A stretch of DNA of 59,648 nt from a virus: the IMG/VR virus record IMGVR_UViG_3300037264_000296, positions 1-59,648 of that record, one strand, 5' to 3'. The notes under the pieces are model-generated. The model searched no databases and was not told the origin of the DNA. It saw only the letters and a list, made by a program, of their open reading frames with translations. Every line of letters starts with the position of its first letter. The first letter of the stretch is position 1. The position numbers and the translations under genes are program-made. Below are positions 1 through 12,400 of this stretch, piece after piece.

Positions 1-749
1 TAGATATGCATGTTCATCGTGAGATGATTTTTGGTGCAAACGAGTTGTGTGAAGATATGTTGCAAATGGATATTCTTGCATCTGCTGGTGTTATTCGTTA
101 TGGTGGTTCTGCTACAAGTAAAGCTACTATTTCAGGTGAAACTGGTTCAGTATCTGCTGTTACTTATGATGACTTTGTAGCATTAGCATTATCTTTGGAT
201 ACTAACCGTTGTCCAATGAATACTACTGTAATCACTGGAGATAGAATGGAAGATACTCTTACCATTAATGCTGCTAGATTTATGTATGTATCTCCTGCTT
301 TAGTACCTACTCTGAAACGTATGGTTGATAACTTTGGTAATCAAGCATTGATTGAAGCTCGTCATTACGGTGGTCAAACTACTATTATGAAAAATGAGTT
401 AGGTTCTATTGATAACTTCCGTATTATCGTAGTTCAAGAGATGTTATATTGGGCTGGTGAGGGTGCTGCTGTATCAACTAATGCTGGTTATAGAACTACT
501 GCTAACAAATATGATGTATATCCTATGTTGGTAGTTGGCGATAAATCATTTACTACTATTGGTTTTAAAACTGGTGGTAAAGGTTCTAAGTTTGATATTC
601 AGCATCATAAACCAGGTTCTCCTGCTGCTATGGGTATTACTCAAGATCCTTATGGTAAAATTGGTATTGAGTCTATCCAATGGTGGTATGGTTTTATGGT
701 ACTTAGAAGCGAACGTATAGCTCTCATGCTTACTGTAGCAGAGATGTAA
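1..749 (+). CDS. Major capsid protein, N4 gp56-like (5' truncated by window edge)
   Basis: This is the C-terminal ~60% of the head shell subunit. The frame is open to the left edge of the window, so the first in-frame Met (base 6) is internal, not a start. The end of the protein (IQWWYGFMVLRSERIAL) is the kind of C-terminus seen in the N4 gp56 major capsid family, whose members are about 400 residues long; about 249 codons are visible here. It is the first gene of the plus-strand virion block and is followed by a short hairpin terminator and the gp55-position gene. Family assignment is from recalled conservation of the C-terminus and from gene order, and both agree. Confidence 0.85.
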   Translation, partial: DMHVHREMIFGANELCEDMLQMDILASAGVIRYGGSATSKATISGETGSVSAVTYDDFVALALSLDTNRCPMNTTVITGDRMEDTLTINAARFMYVSPALVPTLKRMVDNFGNQALIEARHYGGQTTIMKNELGSIDNFRIIVVQEMLYWAGEGAAVSTNAGYRTTANKYDVYPMLVVGDKSFTTIGFKTGGKGSKFDIQHHKPGSPAAMGITQDPYGKIGIESIQWWYGFMVLRSERIALMLTVAEM

Positions 750-766
750 GCTGTAAATTGTAAGTC

Positions 767-791
767 AGGGAGTAGGCTATGCTTACTCCCT
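767..791 (+). terminator. Hairpin after the capsid gene
   Basis: An 8-bp perfect stem (AGGGAGTA, 767-774, with TACTCCCT, 784-791) and a 9-nt loop lie just after the capsid stop codon, followed by only three T. The weak T-run suggests partial termination or 3'-end stabilisation. That would give more capsid mRNA than downstream virion mRNA. Confidence 0.5.
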
Positions 792-841
792 TTGCCTATA
801 AATAGAAGTGTTGTCTTCTAAAATAATAATGAGAATATAAA

Positions 842-1363
842 ATGAGTATTAAAACTGAATTAGAATCCCTTAAACAAAAAGCTGATTTAATGGGAGTTTC
901 ATACCATGCTAATATTGGTGTAGAGAAGTTAAAAGCTAAAATTGAATCTTATACGGGTGGTGCAGTAGAAGAAATTGAAGTACCCAAAGGACAAGAAACA
1001 TTAGGACAGAAGAAAGCTAGATTAAGAAAAGAATCTGATATAAGAAGTCTTCAAAAAATAAATTGTTTAAATCCTGCTAAACAATCTTATGATGGTGAGA
1101 TATTTGAAGCAGGTAATAATTTTATTGGTGCTATTAAAGTGTTTGTTCCATTTAATGTAGAATCATGGCATTTACCTAAAATCATTATTGATTTGCTTAA
1201 AGAGAAACTGTATCAACATCATTATGAAGAAACTGTTAATGGTAAAAAAATTAGTAAACGAAAATGGGTTAAAGAGTTTAATGTTGTAGAACTTGAACCA
1301 TTAACTAAAAAAGAACTAGAAGAACTAGCTGCTACTCAAAGAGCTAATCATAGCATTGACTAA
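842..1363 (+). CDS. Virion-block protein in gp55 position, with N-terminal HeH/LEM-like segment
   Basis: A 173-residue protein of unknown function. Residues ~1-38 (pattern L..KA..MGVSY....G...L...I) resemble the HeH/LEM-like helical module at the N-terminus of many phage proteins. The remainder belongs to a widespread phage hypothetical family; I recognise the shape 'GEIFEAGN...VPFN.ESWHLP', followed by a basic stretch (KRKWVKEF) and the segment LEPLTKKELEEL. It lies between the capsid gene and the repeat-rich gp54-position gene, and its place matches N4 gp55. A head-assembly or coat-associated role is inferred from position only. Confidence 0.6.
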   Translation: MSIKTELESLKQKADLMGVSYHANIGVEKLKAKIESYTGGAVEEIEVPKGQETLGQKKARLRKESDIRSLQKINCLNPAKQSYDGEIFEAGNNFIGAIKVFVPFNVESWHLPKIIIDLLKEKLYQHHYEETVNGKKISKRKWVKEFNVVELEPLTKKELEELAATQRANHSID

Positions 1364-1372
1364 GGAATAATT

Positions 1373-2515
1373 ATGGCTCATTTGGATAGACAAGTAGATG
1401 CTGAAGAGGTAATGTGTTTATTTACCCCAATAATGCAAAGTATTGAAGCTAAAATTGACGGACAACTTGTTAGAAATAAAGTTACAGGTAAAGAAGCTGC
1501 TGACATATATCTTAAAGCATTGGGATTGACTTTACATGAAGTTGTACTACTTCTACTTGGTGCTGATCAAAGGAAATTAATTCTAGCTCAAACAGGTAAA
1601 GAGAATGCTGGTACTAATTTAGTTGTTCAGCAAACTGAAAATGCTGCTTTAGATGCGAATAATATCCCTAAACAAGGAGCTATATTAGATCAAGACTTGC
1701 TTAAGTTAATTGGTGAAACAAATCTATTACCTAAGCAAGGAAACTTAATAGATGCACAAGTAAATAAAGAAATTGCAAACACAGCTAATACAACACAACA
1801 AACTTACAACCTTACTTTAGATGCAGTAAACATACCTAAAGAAGGTGTAATTCTGGATCAGAACTTACTTAAACTAGTAGCAGAAACAGTTATCATACCT
1901 AAGCAAGGTAATTTGATTGATGCTCAAGTTGCTAAAGAGAATGCTGGTACATCTTACACCACACAACAAACGTATAATCTTGGCTTAGATGCATTAAATA
2001 CCCCTAAACAAGGTGCTCAAATAGATCAACAAACTGCTAAATTATTAGGTGAAACTAATTTAATCCCTAAACAGTCTGAATTAATGGATGCTCAAATAGT
2101 TAAGTTATTAAGAGAGAATGAAAATCTTATTTGGCAAGAAAGATTATTAGAATTACAAGGAGATAATTTAGTTATTGAAGGAACTAACTTAGGTAAACAA
2201 ACCGAGTTAATTACTGAGCAAATTAAAGCTATGAAAGAAGATGTCGCTGGGAAAGCAATGGATGTTAAAGTTAAAGGTACTCAAGCCGAGCTGAATAGAG
2301 CACAAGCTTATAAAGTAGCTGCTGAACAAGCTGCTATGAAAGGTAGAGCTTTTGCGGAAATACTTTCTATTATGGTTGGTTCATGGAATACTGCTATAGC
2401 ACATTCATTAGATTTAGAATCTGCATTTGATGAAAGTGCTATAGGTTCTGCTGCTACTGATGCTCTTACTGCGATTAATGATTATAATGAAATTGTTACA
2501 TTCACTTCACCATAA
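1373..2515 (+). CDS. Repeat-containing virion protein in gp54 position
   Basis: 380 residues. Residues ~75-265 consist of imperfect repeats of ~20 residues with Leu-Ile-Asp-x-Gln and Pro-Lys-Gln-Gly signatures (for example IPKQGNLIDAQV twice and TTQQTYNL twice). Repeats of this type occur in tail or head-tail proteins of podoviruses. A charged helical segment follows, and the C-terminal third is Ala-rich. The position matches N4 gp54, a tail/ejection-apparatus component. The stop overlaps the next start (TAATG), so translation of the two genes is probably coupled. Confidence 0.6.
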   Translation: MAHLDRQVDAEEVMCLFTPIMQSIEAKIDGQLVRNKVTGKEAADIYLKALGLTLHEVVLLLLGADQRKLILAQTGKENAGTNLVVQQTENAALDANNIPKQGAILDQDLLKLIGETNLLPKQGNLIDAQVNKEIANTANTTQQTYNLTLDAVNIPKEGVILDQNLLKLVAETVIIPKQGNLIDAQVAKENAGTSYTTQQTYNLGLDALNTPKQGAQIDQQTAKLLGETNLIPKQSELMDAQIVKLLRENENLIWQERLLELQGDNLVIEGTNLGKQTELITEQIKAMKEDVAGKAMDVKVKGTQAELNRAQAYKVAAEQAAMKGRAFAEILSIMVGSWNTAIAHSLDLESAFDESAIGSAATDALTAINDYNEIVTFTSP

Positions 2516-4629
2516 TGCCTTATTACGAAGATGTATATCCGTTAAGTAAATTAACTGGAATCAACTTATGCAATAATGTAAGAGATCCATGGAAGGATGC
2601 TTTACTTAAAAATACTAATGGCTTTGATGTTACAGAATCATTAATTCATGCAGCTAATACTAGATATGGGTTCAAAGTAGAAAGAACTAAAGAAATTGCT
2701 AAAGCTAAATTATTAGGTGGATTATTTAAATCTTACTATAAATCTACTAATATAAATAAGACTATATTATTAGAAGAATTAGAACAATATACTAGAGCCA
2801 AACAAAGTAATGTTTTAGTGGAATTTGCTACTTTAAAAGATATTGCTCAAGAAAATTACAATAATAATCCAACTACACCTAATGAAATCTTACTAGATGC
2901 TGCTACAGCAAAAGTTAATGCTCAAATAGCATTTATGGCTTTACCTGTAGTTTCAAGAATTACTTCTATACAATTATGTAAACCGTACTCTTCATTTTAT
3001 GTAGCTAGGCATACTTTAAATAAGTATGGTCATGCTGTATTTTATGGTTTTAATAAACCTTATAATGGATTACAGTATTCTTCTCACGCTATTAATGTAG
3101 TAGATTCTACTAAAGTATTAATTTACTATAATACTTTTGAAGAAGAAATCACTATTCCTTCTACAGAAGATTTTCATGTAATTTATGAAGTACAAAATGC
3201 TGTAGGTAACTATGTTCCAGTTTACATTACGTCTGAAGATAGTACTTATTTACAATCATTACTTGGTTTAACTCCTTTAGATATAGAGTTTCATCCTAGT
3301 CAAGGTATTAAACAAAGAGGATTAACTGTAAGAGATTTACCTAATGATCCTGCTAATATTTTAATAGAAGAATTATTAAGAAATTTATATATTAGTGTTT
3401 ATACTTTAACTGATGAGTTTACTAAACATAACTCTAACAATATAAAAGAAATATACTTTACTCAAGGTATTGCTCTAAATACTAAAGAACACGCTTCTAT
3501 TCATTATTTATATGAATTTTTTAAATGGGCAAATTCTTTATCTACAATAACTAAAGAAGTTTTTGATGCGTATAAGAACGATCAAACTAACTCATATTTA
3601 ACTAACCCCTATACTCAATTATTAGAAAATATTATCAGTATAAAGAGTTTTGATTATGAATCACAGATAATATTTAATTTTATTGACTCAGAAACTATTG
3701 ATGGTGTACTAGGTAGGATAGGATTTGCTAAAACTGAAATTATTGAAGGTACTAAAGTAGAAGTTAAGTACAATAATATTAATCAGCAGATTAGTCAGAA
3801 TTTAAATTTAGGTGGATCTCCTGGAAGTAATTCATTTGAATTTGGAGTGCATGGTGATTCTATATATTATGATACTTCTGTGTTAGAGATATTCTTACAA
3901 ACCAGTAAAAAACAATATACTAAGCTATCTATTCATGGTTTAAAACTTAAGAATATACTTAGACCAGGTATTACATTAAGACCTGTTAAAGATCTTATAT
4001 GGGGAATAGACCTTTATAATACTGAAAATATTGATCCAGATGCTGTATATCAAAAACAACAGAATACATGTATAACTGCTTTATTAGATGATTTATCTGG
4101 ATTTATAATTCCTTTATTTGATCATAAAATAAGAACTAATAGTTACTTTTATAATTCAATATATAACATAAGAGTAGTTGAAAGAGTGTATTATGATAGT
4201 CTTAATATTGCTATATTTGCTGAATTTGAGGATAAACAAATAGATCCTTATCTAGTAGAAACACCTGATCCTTGGATAGCTAAAGTAGACAGAGAAGCTA
4301 AATTAAAAGAATATTTATCTTTCTATACTGATTTAGAAACTGATGAATATAAGCAGTTTAAAGATGATATAACAGTGGCTGTTAATGTAGCAGCATACAG
4401 GGTAATACCAAGAAAAAAAAGTGATGGTACTGAACCAGTATTTCTCAAGAATCAAGCTAGAATAAGTAAAGAGATAGTAATGCTTACTCAAGGTAATAAA
4501 TCTAATCTTTATAACGATAGAGATAGTCACACTAATAATGCTCTTACTGGAGTATATAAACCAAAAGTATTTATAGAACCTTTTATTAACATAGGTGATA
4601 AATACAAAAAACCAATGTTTAATAACTAA
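2515..4629 (+). CDS. Large virion protein in gp53 position
   Basis: 704 residues with no motif I recognise. Composition is that of a soluble, mixed alpha/beta structural protein rich in Asn, Tyr and Ile. No signal peptide or membrane segment is visible. Its size and place between the repeat protein and the two short Asn/Gln-rich proteins match N4 gp53, a minor virion protein. The start overlaps the preceding stop by one base. Confidence 0.55.
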   Translation: MPYYEDVYPLSKLTGINLCNNVRDPWKDALLKNTNGFDVTESLIHAANTRYGFKVERTKEIAKAKLLGGLFKSYYKSTNINKTILLEELEQYTRAKQSNVLVEFATLKDIAQENYNNNPTTPNEILLDAATAKVNAQIAFMALPVVSRITSIQLCKPYSSFYVARHTLNKYGHAVFYGFNKPYNGLQYSSHAINVVDSTKVLIYYNTFEEEITIPSTEDFHVIYEVQNAVGNYVPVYITSEDSTYLQSLLGLTPLDIEFHPSQGIKQRGLTVRDLPNDPANILIEELLRNLYISVYTLTDEFTKHNSNNIKEIYFTQGIALNTKEHASIHYLYEFFKWANSLSTITKEVFDAYKNDQTNSYLTNPYTQLLENIISIKSFDYESQIIFNFIDSETIDGVLGRIGFAKTEIIEGTKVEVKYNNINQQISQNLNLGGSPGSNSFEFGVHGDSIYYDTSVLEIFLQTSKKQYTKLSIHGLKLKNILRPGITLRPVKDLIWGIDLYNTENIDPDAVYQKQQNTCITALLDDLSGFIIPLFDHKIRTNSYFYNSIYNIRVVERVYYDSLNIAIFAEFEDKQIDPYLVETPDPWIAKVDREAKLKEYLSFYTDLETDEYKQFKDDITVAVNVAAYRVIPRKKSDGTEPVFLKNQARISKEIVMLTQGNKSNLYNDRDSHTNNALTGVYKPKVFIEPFINIGDKYKKPMFNN

Positions 4630-4643
4630 TTAAGGAATTTATT

Positions 4644-5444
4644 ATGGCTTATTCAAAGCAGTATTTAGATCAGATCAAACAATTTGGGTTTACAGATCCA
4701 AACGAGTATAAAAATGCATTTAATTCTTTGCGTGAACAAAAGATAGCTAATGCTACAAATGGATCTCAAATGAATCCGTTTAGTAAAGATTTTAGTGTAT
4801 CAAATAATCAATTAAGTATTCACAATAATCCAATGGATTTTATGGGTAGTTTTGCTCCTAAAGAAGCTCCACCAATTGATATGAATAATCCTTTTGGTTC
4901 TAATCAAAATACAGAAGTACAAGCTCCTATATTAAAACCTGCTAATAATCCTGATGATGGTAAAAGTAATTTTATACAACAGTATTTAGAACAATCTGCT
5001 AATAATGCTATGGGAATGCAAGGAGCTAATTCACAGAATGCTGCTATTGATTATAACAACAGATTAACAGCAGGTATTGCTAGAGGAGCTAATTCAAGAA
5101 GTAAAGGTAGTTTTACTCCTGAATATCAAAAAGCTGTAGCATATACTCCACAGTCAATGAATTTTGGTAATCAACAATCTATGTCTCCTATGAGTTTTGG
5201 TAATACTCCTATGGAAGGAGTGCCTAGAGGAGGAACTATTAATGGTGTCCCTGTAGTTGATAACCAAGGAGCTAGATTAAATGTAAGTATGGATTCTTTA
5301 AGACAAGCAGGTACAAATTTACAAGCTAATAACCAGTTTGTAGATATGAATAACAAGATTCAAACTAAATCAAATCCTCTAGGATTTACTGCTAACAATC
5401 CTAACTACAAGCAGTTAGATAACTTAATACGTATGGGATATTAA
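4644..5444 (+). CDS. Probable internal virion protein in gp52 position
   Basis: 266 residues, strongly enriched in Asn, Gln, Ser, Met and Gly, and of low complexity in the middle. That suggests a largely disordered protein. The N-terminus (MAYSKQYLDQIKQFGF) may be helical. The gene sits directly before the gp51-position gene and the virion polymerase. In N4 the equivalent proteins are packaged with the polymerase and ejected. Function is inferred from position. Confidence 0.55.
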   Translation: MAYSKQYLDQIKQFGFTDPNEYKNAFNSLREQKIANATNGSQMNPFSKDFSVSNNQLSIHNNPMDFMGSFAPKEAPPIDMNNPFGSNQNTEVQAPILKPANNPDDGKSNFIQQYLEQSANNAMGMQGANSQNAAIDYNNRLTAGIARGANSRSKGSFTPEYQKAVAYTPQSMNFGNQQSMSPMSFGNTPMEGVPRGGTINGVPVVDNQGARLNVSMDSLRQAGTNLQANNQFVDMNNKIQTKSNPLGFTANNPNYKQLDNLIRMGY

Positions 5445-5446
5445 TT

Positions 5447-6409
5447 ATGGACTTTGGATATAATCAAGTACAAGCAGCTAACTTAGCTCCTTATTTAGAG
5501 ATGATGCAGAAGCAACAACAACAACCTATGATAGATGCTTTGAATAGACAAAAGCTTCAAGAAGGTATGTTGAATATGGGTTCATTAGAGTATAAAGCTA
5601 GAAAAGAGCAACAAGATGAATCTGATAGAAAGAATGCTTTAGCAACATTACAAAACTATATAGTAGATAAACCATCTTTAAATGGTAAATTTTACGATGA
5701 TAACGGTAAACCAATTACTGCTGATACTCCTGGGATGGAATTAAGAAAATCTTTAGATAAAGGTGGATATACAACTGAAGGAATTAAACAAGGGTATGAT
5801 CCAAGAATTCTTGCTGAGATAATGAAAGGAGTTGGTGATGCTTCTGGAATGAATATGGAAGAGAAACAAGGTAATGTTTTAGAGACTTTACTAATGAAAC
5901 AAATGGCAAATGGTAACAAGTCTGATTTAGCAGAAGAAAAACTTAAACGTATGATGACTAAAGATCCTTTAAAAGATGCTGAAGCTGCTACATTAGGAGT
6001 ATCTACTGATTGGATTGGTACAGCAGATAGAGATGCTGCTAAACAACAAGTATATGAACAATTATTATCTGCTCAAGATAATCCTGATAGATATAAGCAA
6101 GTACAACAGTCTGCTGTAGGAGCTATACAAAAACCAGCAGAAACTTTAGATTATTTATTTGCTGGTTTAGATGCTGCTGGATTAGCTGCAAGTATTCCTT
6201 CAGGCGGTACAAGTGCTGTAGGAGCACAAGGAGCTAAGAAAGGACTATTAGCTGCATTAAAAACTCCTACAGGAAAAAAGATTGCACAAGGTTTAGGATT
6301 AGGAAGTGTTGTAGGGCAATTAAATAGAAGTGATTATGGCTCAGTATTTGGAGATAAAGATTTTAATAGTGAAAAATTTATAAAAGCTTTAACAGCAAAC
6401 CAAGAATAA
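5447..6409 (+). CDS. Probable internal/ejected virion protein in gp51 position
   Basis: 320 residues. The N-terminal ~60 residues are Gln/Met rich. The C-terminal ~100 residues hold an Ala/Gly-rich, moderately hydrophobic stretch (LFAGLDAAGLAASIPSGG followed by KKGLLAALKTPTGKK) that could insert into a membrane. This fits a protein ejected ahead of or with the virion polymerase. Only two bases separate it from the previous gene, and the polymerase gene follows. Confidence 0.55.
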   Translation: MDFGYNQVQAANLAPYLEMMQKQQQQPMIDALNRQKLQEGMLNMGSLEYKARKEQQDESDRKNALATLQNYIVDKPSLNGKFYDDNGKPITADTPGMELRKSLDKGGYTTEGIKQGYDPRILAEIMKGVGDASGMNMEEKQGNVLETLLMKQMANGNKSDLAEEKLKRMMTKDPLKDAEAATLGVSTDWIGTADRDAAKQQVYEQLLSAQDNPDRYKQVQQSAVGAIQKPAETLDYLFAGLDAAGLAASIPSGGTSAVGAQGAKKGLLAALKTPTGKKIAQGLGLGSVVGQLNRSDYGSVFGDKDFNSEKFIKALTANQE

Positions 6410-6447
6410 TCAGATATACTAAGTAAAACCACTATTAAGGACTAAAT

Positions 6448-9400
6448 ATGCCATCTTTACTATCAGATAATCCATTATTATCATTCAATTCATTATTACC
6501 AGATGATGCTTCTAATAAAGCTAATGAACTGTTAGATAAGCTTAACCAAAAGAAAGTAGCTTTAGGTAAGCAATATGTTGACTATGATAATCTTGAAGTA
6601 GTTGATGGTGATACTGTACATAAGAAAGATACAGGTGAACAGTTTAGACTACAGTTTGATAAGTCAGGTTATTCAATAGATCCTTATGAAACTAATCATG
6701 GGGATATATTTACTGCTAAAGAAGATACTCAAAAGAAATTAGCAAGACAAAGACAGTATTTATTAGAACAAACTAATAAAGATAAATGGTTTGATTTTAC
6801 TAAAGCTAACCCAGAAGATATTACTAATGAAATGATCTTTGCTAAAGGGGAAGAAGCTAAACAAAGATTAAATAATGCTCTAAAAGGTAAGAAAGGTATT
6901 GAGTTAAATACTTGGGGTGAAGATATATTTCATAGAGGATTAACTGATATTAGATTAGATGGTTCACAGGATAGTTTATTAAGTGAAATTAATACCCCTG
7001 AATTAAATACAGGATATAACCAGAAATATAACTCAATTCAAAAACTTAAAGATAGTTTAAATAAAAATGCTGTAATGCAAGATGTAGGAGATATAGCTAC
7101 TAACATTGCAAGTAGAACTGTTGGTTTAACTGGTTTACCTGCTGAATTAATTGATATGGGTTCTGGTGCTGTAACAGCTATTGCTAACAAGTTAGGAGCT
7201 GATTTAAATGAACCGTTATCTTATACAAAAGCATTAGCTGATGGGGTAGAGATTCCCTTTACAGATGGATTTAGAGTAGGATTTGATCCTAATAGAGCAG
7301 CTAAAACTATTAAAGAAACACTGCAAAGTAATGAAGCTGTTGCTAATGAAGTTGAATATGCTAAACGTAAAGCTGATGCTATAAGAACTAAAGGGGATGA
7401 ATTATCTTTTGGTGAAGAGTTTGGTTTATCAATGAAGTTTATGGGAGATCATCCTAAGTATGCTATTGATGCTGTTGCTGAAAGTATTCCTGACTTCTTC
7501 TTAATGGGAGCAGCAGCTAAAAGAGTTGCTGGTAAAGTAGCTGAAACAGCTCTTAAAGAAGCTGGTTTAACTATTACTGATGTAGGTGCTAAAGATGTAT
7601 TAGCTACTGCATATAAAGCTAACAAAGGTAGAATATTAGGAGCTAGTGCATTATCAGAAGGTATTATATCTGCTGGTTCAGATTATCAAGGATTAATAGA
7701 TGAAGGTGTTAAATCAACTAAAGCAGCATTACCTTCTATTGCAGCAGGTGCAGCAGTTAGTTTAATTAATCTTGGTTTGGGGCATTCTCCTTTAGGTGAT
7801 GCTATTACTAAGTTTGTAACTAAAGATGCTTCTAATGCAGCTAAAGAAACTCTTAAAGGAGCACTAACTAAAACATTAGTATCTGTTGGAAGTGAGAGTA
7901 TTGAAGAAGGATTACAATCTCCAGCAGAAACTATTCTTACTAACGTAGCTAGAGAGAAAGCTAATTTATTAGAAGGAGCAGGATATTCTGCTGCTGAAGG
8001 TACTGTTTCTGGAGGTATATTAGGTGGAGGAATGACTGCATCACATACTTCATTAGATGCTCTTAAATCATCTTTAAATGCTCGTAGAGAAGCAAAACAA
8101 GAAGAGTTAGCTAAAGCTACAGCTAATCCAATGAAAGATGCTACAGATGCTTTAAATTCATATAACAGTGTAGATACTCCTTCACCTGAAATGAATGATT
8201 CATTAGTTAAAGCAGCTACTGATTTAGGTATTGATATTAAAGATAAACCAATAAATGAAATACATGATGAAGTAACTAAAGCTACTAAATATTCTTCTGT
8301 AGAGGATTATCAAGCTATTAAAGGAATGGATAGTGATACTGATTTAAATGAACATATTACTAAAGTAGTTGGTTCTAAAGTATCAAATGATGTTCAGATA
8401 GATGTATTAGAACAATTACAAAAGAAAGATCCTACAAGTTTTGAAACTCGTAAAGAAGAACTACAACCTAAATTAGATAAATTATATCAACAATCTACTA
8501 CTAAAGATGATCCTAATTTAATTGCAGATAATATTCATACAAGTAAGTTATCTCCATTAGCTACTGCTAGTATTCAAGCAATAGATAAAGAAGCTAATAA
8601 GCTTACATCTAAAGATCCTGAAGTAATATCTAAAATTGAACCAACATTATTATTAGAGCATACTGCTAGGATTGTTAATGAAGCAGGTAAAGTAGATCTA
8701 AAAGACACTACTACTAAAGAAGAATATAGAAATGCTGTAAATGTGTCTTTAAATGGGTATTGGGTTGTTGCTGCTAGTACAGGTAATATAACTGAAGAGA
8801 AAGCTCAAGAACATCTTAATAGAGTTCAACGTACATTAGCTAATTTAGAAAGTCACATAGTAAACAATACTGATATGACTAATAAGGAAGATATTAATTT
8901 ATTAATTAAAAGTAATTATGGTTCAGTAGCTCCTGAAGAATTAACCCCTGAAAATAAGAAATCTGTTCCTACTGAAGATTTAATAAAAGCAAGTAAAGAT
9001 ACCACTGATAAAATTAAAGCTGCTAGAGCTACTACTACATTGAAATTAAGAGGTGTTTATTCGCAATTAGAAGATAAGCTTAAAAAAGTTCCTGGAATAT
9101 TTAATCAAGTAATTAAAGAAGTATTTGAGGGTACTGGTGATAAACCTGCTATTAAAGAACATCAATTACTTATTATGGCAGCAATGGATAGTGATAAACT
9201 AAGCTCTAAAGCTGCTACTAAAACTGCTTTAAATGATTTTGGTAAATGGATTAATTATCATTCTGAGAAACAAATAGAATTAACTAAAGTAAATCAAGCA
9301 ATTATTAAACATGGTGTTGATTCACAGCAAGCTATAGATGCTTTAGTTGATTTAAATACTTGGGCTAAATCTAAAAATGTAGTAGATATTGAAGGTAATG

Positions 9401-12400
9401 CTAGAGAATATAAAATCTCTAAAAAGAATGGTAAATTAAAATTTGGTAATTTAACTGAACAAGTTACTTTAGAAGCTAAAGCTATGCAAATAGCTTTTCA
9501 TGCTTTAAAAGATGAAGCTAGTGCTAAGTTTGGTAAAGAAGATTTACCTGATGCTATGAGTCATTTACTTGATACTGAAGTAGTTACTACTCCTGTAGTA
9601 TCAGAAGAAGATAATTCTACTGTACAAACTGAAGAGGATTTAGCTAATAGATTTAATGAAGAACAACCTTCTAATACTACTGAACCAAGCAACCCAAATA
9701 AAAATAAGGATAAGTTTACCCCAACACACACTTTAACGAACTCCAAAGGTACTAGAACTATTGTTGTACAAGAAATTAAAGATGATTACTTAAATACTGT
9801 ATGGCGTACTGAAGATGGTGGAAACATACATAATATTGAAAATTGGATTGGAGATGGTTGGGTTATTTCAAAAATTAAAACTGAAACTAAATCTAAAGAA
9901 GAGTCTATCTTTTCTAAATTAAAAAAAGAACTTGCTGGTTTAAAAGCATACATTCTTGTAGATATTTTATCTGGATTAAAGACATTCAAAGCTATATATA
10001 GAGGAGAAAGAGTTTCATTACTAGATTTAGAAAATGAAATTTTACGTTTAAGAAAAAAAGCTAATAAAGGGGAATTAACTAAACAAGATTTAATTAATAC
10101 ATACATTTTATGGGTTACAGATACTAGAATACAAATGAGTATATCTGAAGAATCTGTAAAAAATAATCAACAATTATATGTTGATATGCTTGATGAAATA
10201 GTATCTTCATTAAAAGAATCAGATTTTGCATCTGATACTGAAGTAGAAATTATAAATGTACAGGAACAAATTTCAGCAAATGAAAGCTTTGGTAAACAAA
10301 CAAACACTGCTGAAGAAGTAGAATTGTATGTAAAAACAAAAGAAGAATTAAAAAATAAATTAGCTAGTTTAAAAGAAAAACTTACTTTAGAAACATCAAC
10401 AGAAGAAGTAACACCTACTGAAGAAGCTAAACCAGTAGAAGATAATTCTACTGTTACAGAAGAAACTACTCAATCAGAACAAGATACATTACAAGATGAA
10501 TCTGAAATACCTCCTATAACTGATGAAGAATTTCAGTCTATGTATGATTCATATCAAGAAGAAATACAAGATGAAGAGTCTAATGTAGAACCATTAACAG
10601 CGAAGCAACTGCAAAGTATATTTAATAATATCATTGGTTTAATTAAAGCAAATAAAATAGCTACAACTAATCCAATTGAAATGGCTAGTAAGATTCTTAC
10701 ACACTTATTTAAAACAGATTTATCTCTATCAGATGTTAAAGATAAGATGGAGAATTACATTCTTCCAGGTATTAATGACAAAACTATTAAAGATAACACT
10801 AATAAAGATTATTTGTTTGGTTTAGAACTTGGTAGAGAAGAAGCTAATAATAAATTCTTAGAATGGCAAGACAAAAGACTTAATGAATTAGCTAATGCTA
10901 AAACTGATACTCAAGAAGCTAATCCTGATGTTAATCCTGAATTCTTTAAAGAAAAATTAAATAGTAAAGGTGGTAAATTCAGATTATTTTTTACAATAAA
11001 AGGAAGTAAAAAATATATTCCTTTTATAAAAGTAGAATCACCTATTAAAAATGTAACAAATCTTGTGCCATTAGAAACTGTTGTAGATTCTAAAAATAAA
11101 GAATTACCTATTAAATATTATTTATTTAATAAATTTGTCAATACAGCAGGTGTAGGAAGACTTTATTCTAAAGCCCTTGGTTTACTAAAAGATTCTACTA
11201 AAGAAACAGTATTTACTAAGTACCCAGACTTATTTAGAAACTTAGAGAATAATGTTCATATTATTAGTCAACTTAAATCTATTGAAGGTAAAGTTGCTAT
11301 AGATACTATTGCTGAGTTTGTAGAACAATTTCATAATGAATATGTTAAAGCTAATACCAAAATATCAGACACTATTGATAGAAAGAAATTTACTTCTGAA
11401 GTAGGTAAAAAGTTTAGTAAAGATATTCAAGCACAGTTAGCAGTATTTAACAAAGATAATTCAGAAGTAGATTTAAATGTAGAAGCTTTGCTTAAACACT
11501 TTGAAGGTAATTCTGATGTAACAAGATTTATAAATAAATTTGCTAAAGTATTATTGAATGTAGAATCTAATCCTTCATTACTTTTACATAATGATGATGA
11601 AGTAATAGATAGAAATATCACTGCTCAATTAGCATTACATGCTTTAAGTTGGATGATTAATACAGGAACTAAAACTCTCTATACTGAAAGAGAAATGACT
11701 CTTCACATGCTTGGTAAAGAAGAAGCTACTGCTCCAAGTGATGAAGCTATGGCTGCATTATCTACTATGGGATTGGTAAGAGGTTATGTAGCTAATCAAA
11801 TGTCAGGCTCTATTGTTAATTATATGGGTTTTAAACCAAATGATTATATTCCTAAAGAGATGTTTCCTAAGTTTGAAACAGCATTAGGATTAAGTGCTAT
11901 TGATACTTTAGAGAGAATGGGTTATGTAGAATATAAAGGTATTCCACAAGCTTCTATGAATGCATTTATGACTGGAGAAGATACTGTCAGTAGAGGTTAC
12001 ACAAGTGAATCTTCTATATTAAAAGATGCAACTATATTTGTAAGAATTAAATCTGATTTAGCTAAAAACAATGAACCAATATTAGTTAAACATGTAAGAG
12101 AGTTGTTTGATAAAGTTAGACCAGGTAATAAAGAAATACAAGATATATTCAGTATTGAATTAGTTGAAACAGAATATTCTGCTACTCCTTGGGAAAGATC
12201 TAAGTTATTACAGATGCTTGGAGAAAGAAATGGAATACTTACATTTGGTAATTCAAGAACTCAGTATGCTAAAGATGATAGAAAAGCTGCATTGAATGGT
12301 GCTAAGTCAGCATTTGACAATAGAACTGCTGCTAATGATTTAGCTAATAAATTAGGCGATGAGTTTCTTAAAGAGATTAATTTTGAAAAGAAATTAGATG

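Noticed and set aside
9786-10106. 106-codon open frame on the minus strand inside the virion polymerase
   Set aside because: Antisense to a long continuous coding region; no signals and no recognisable product.
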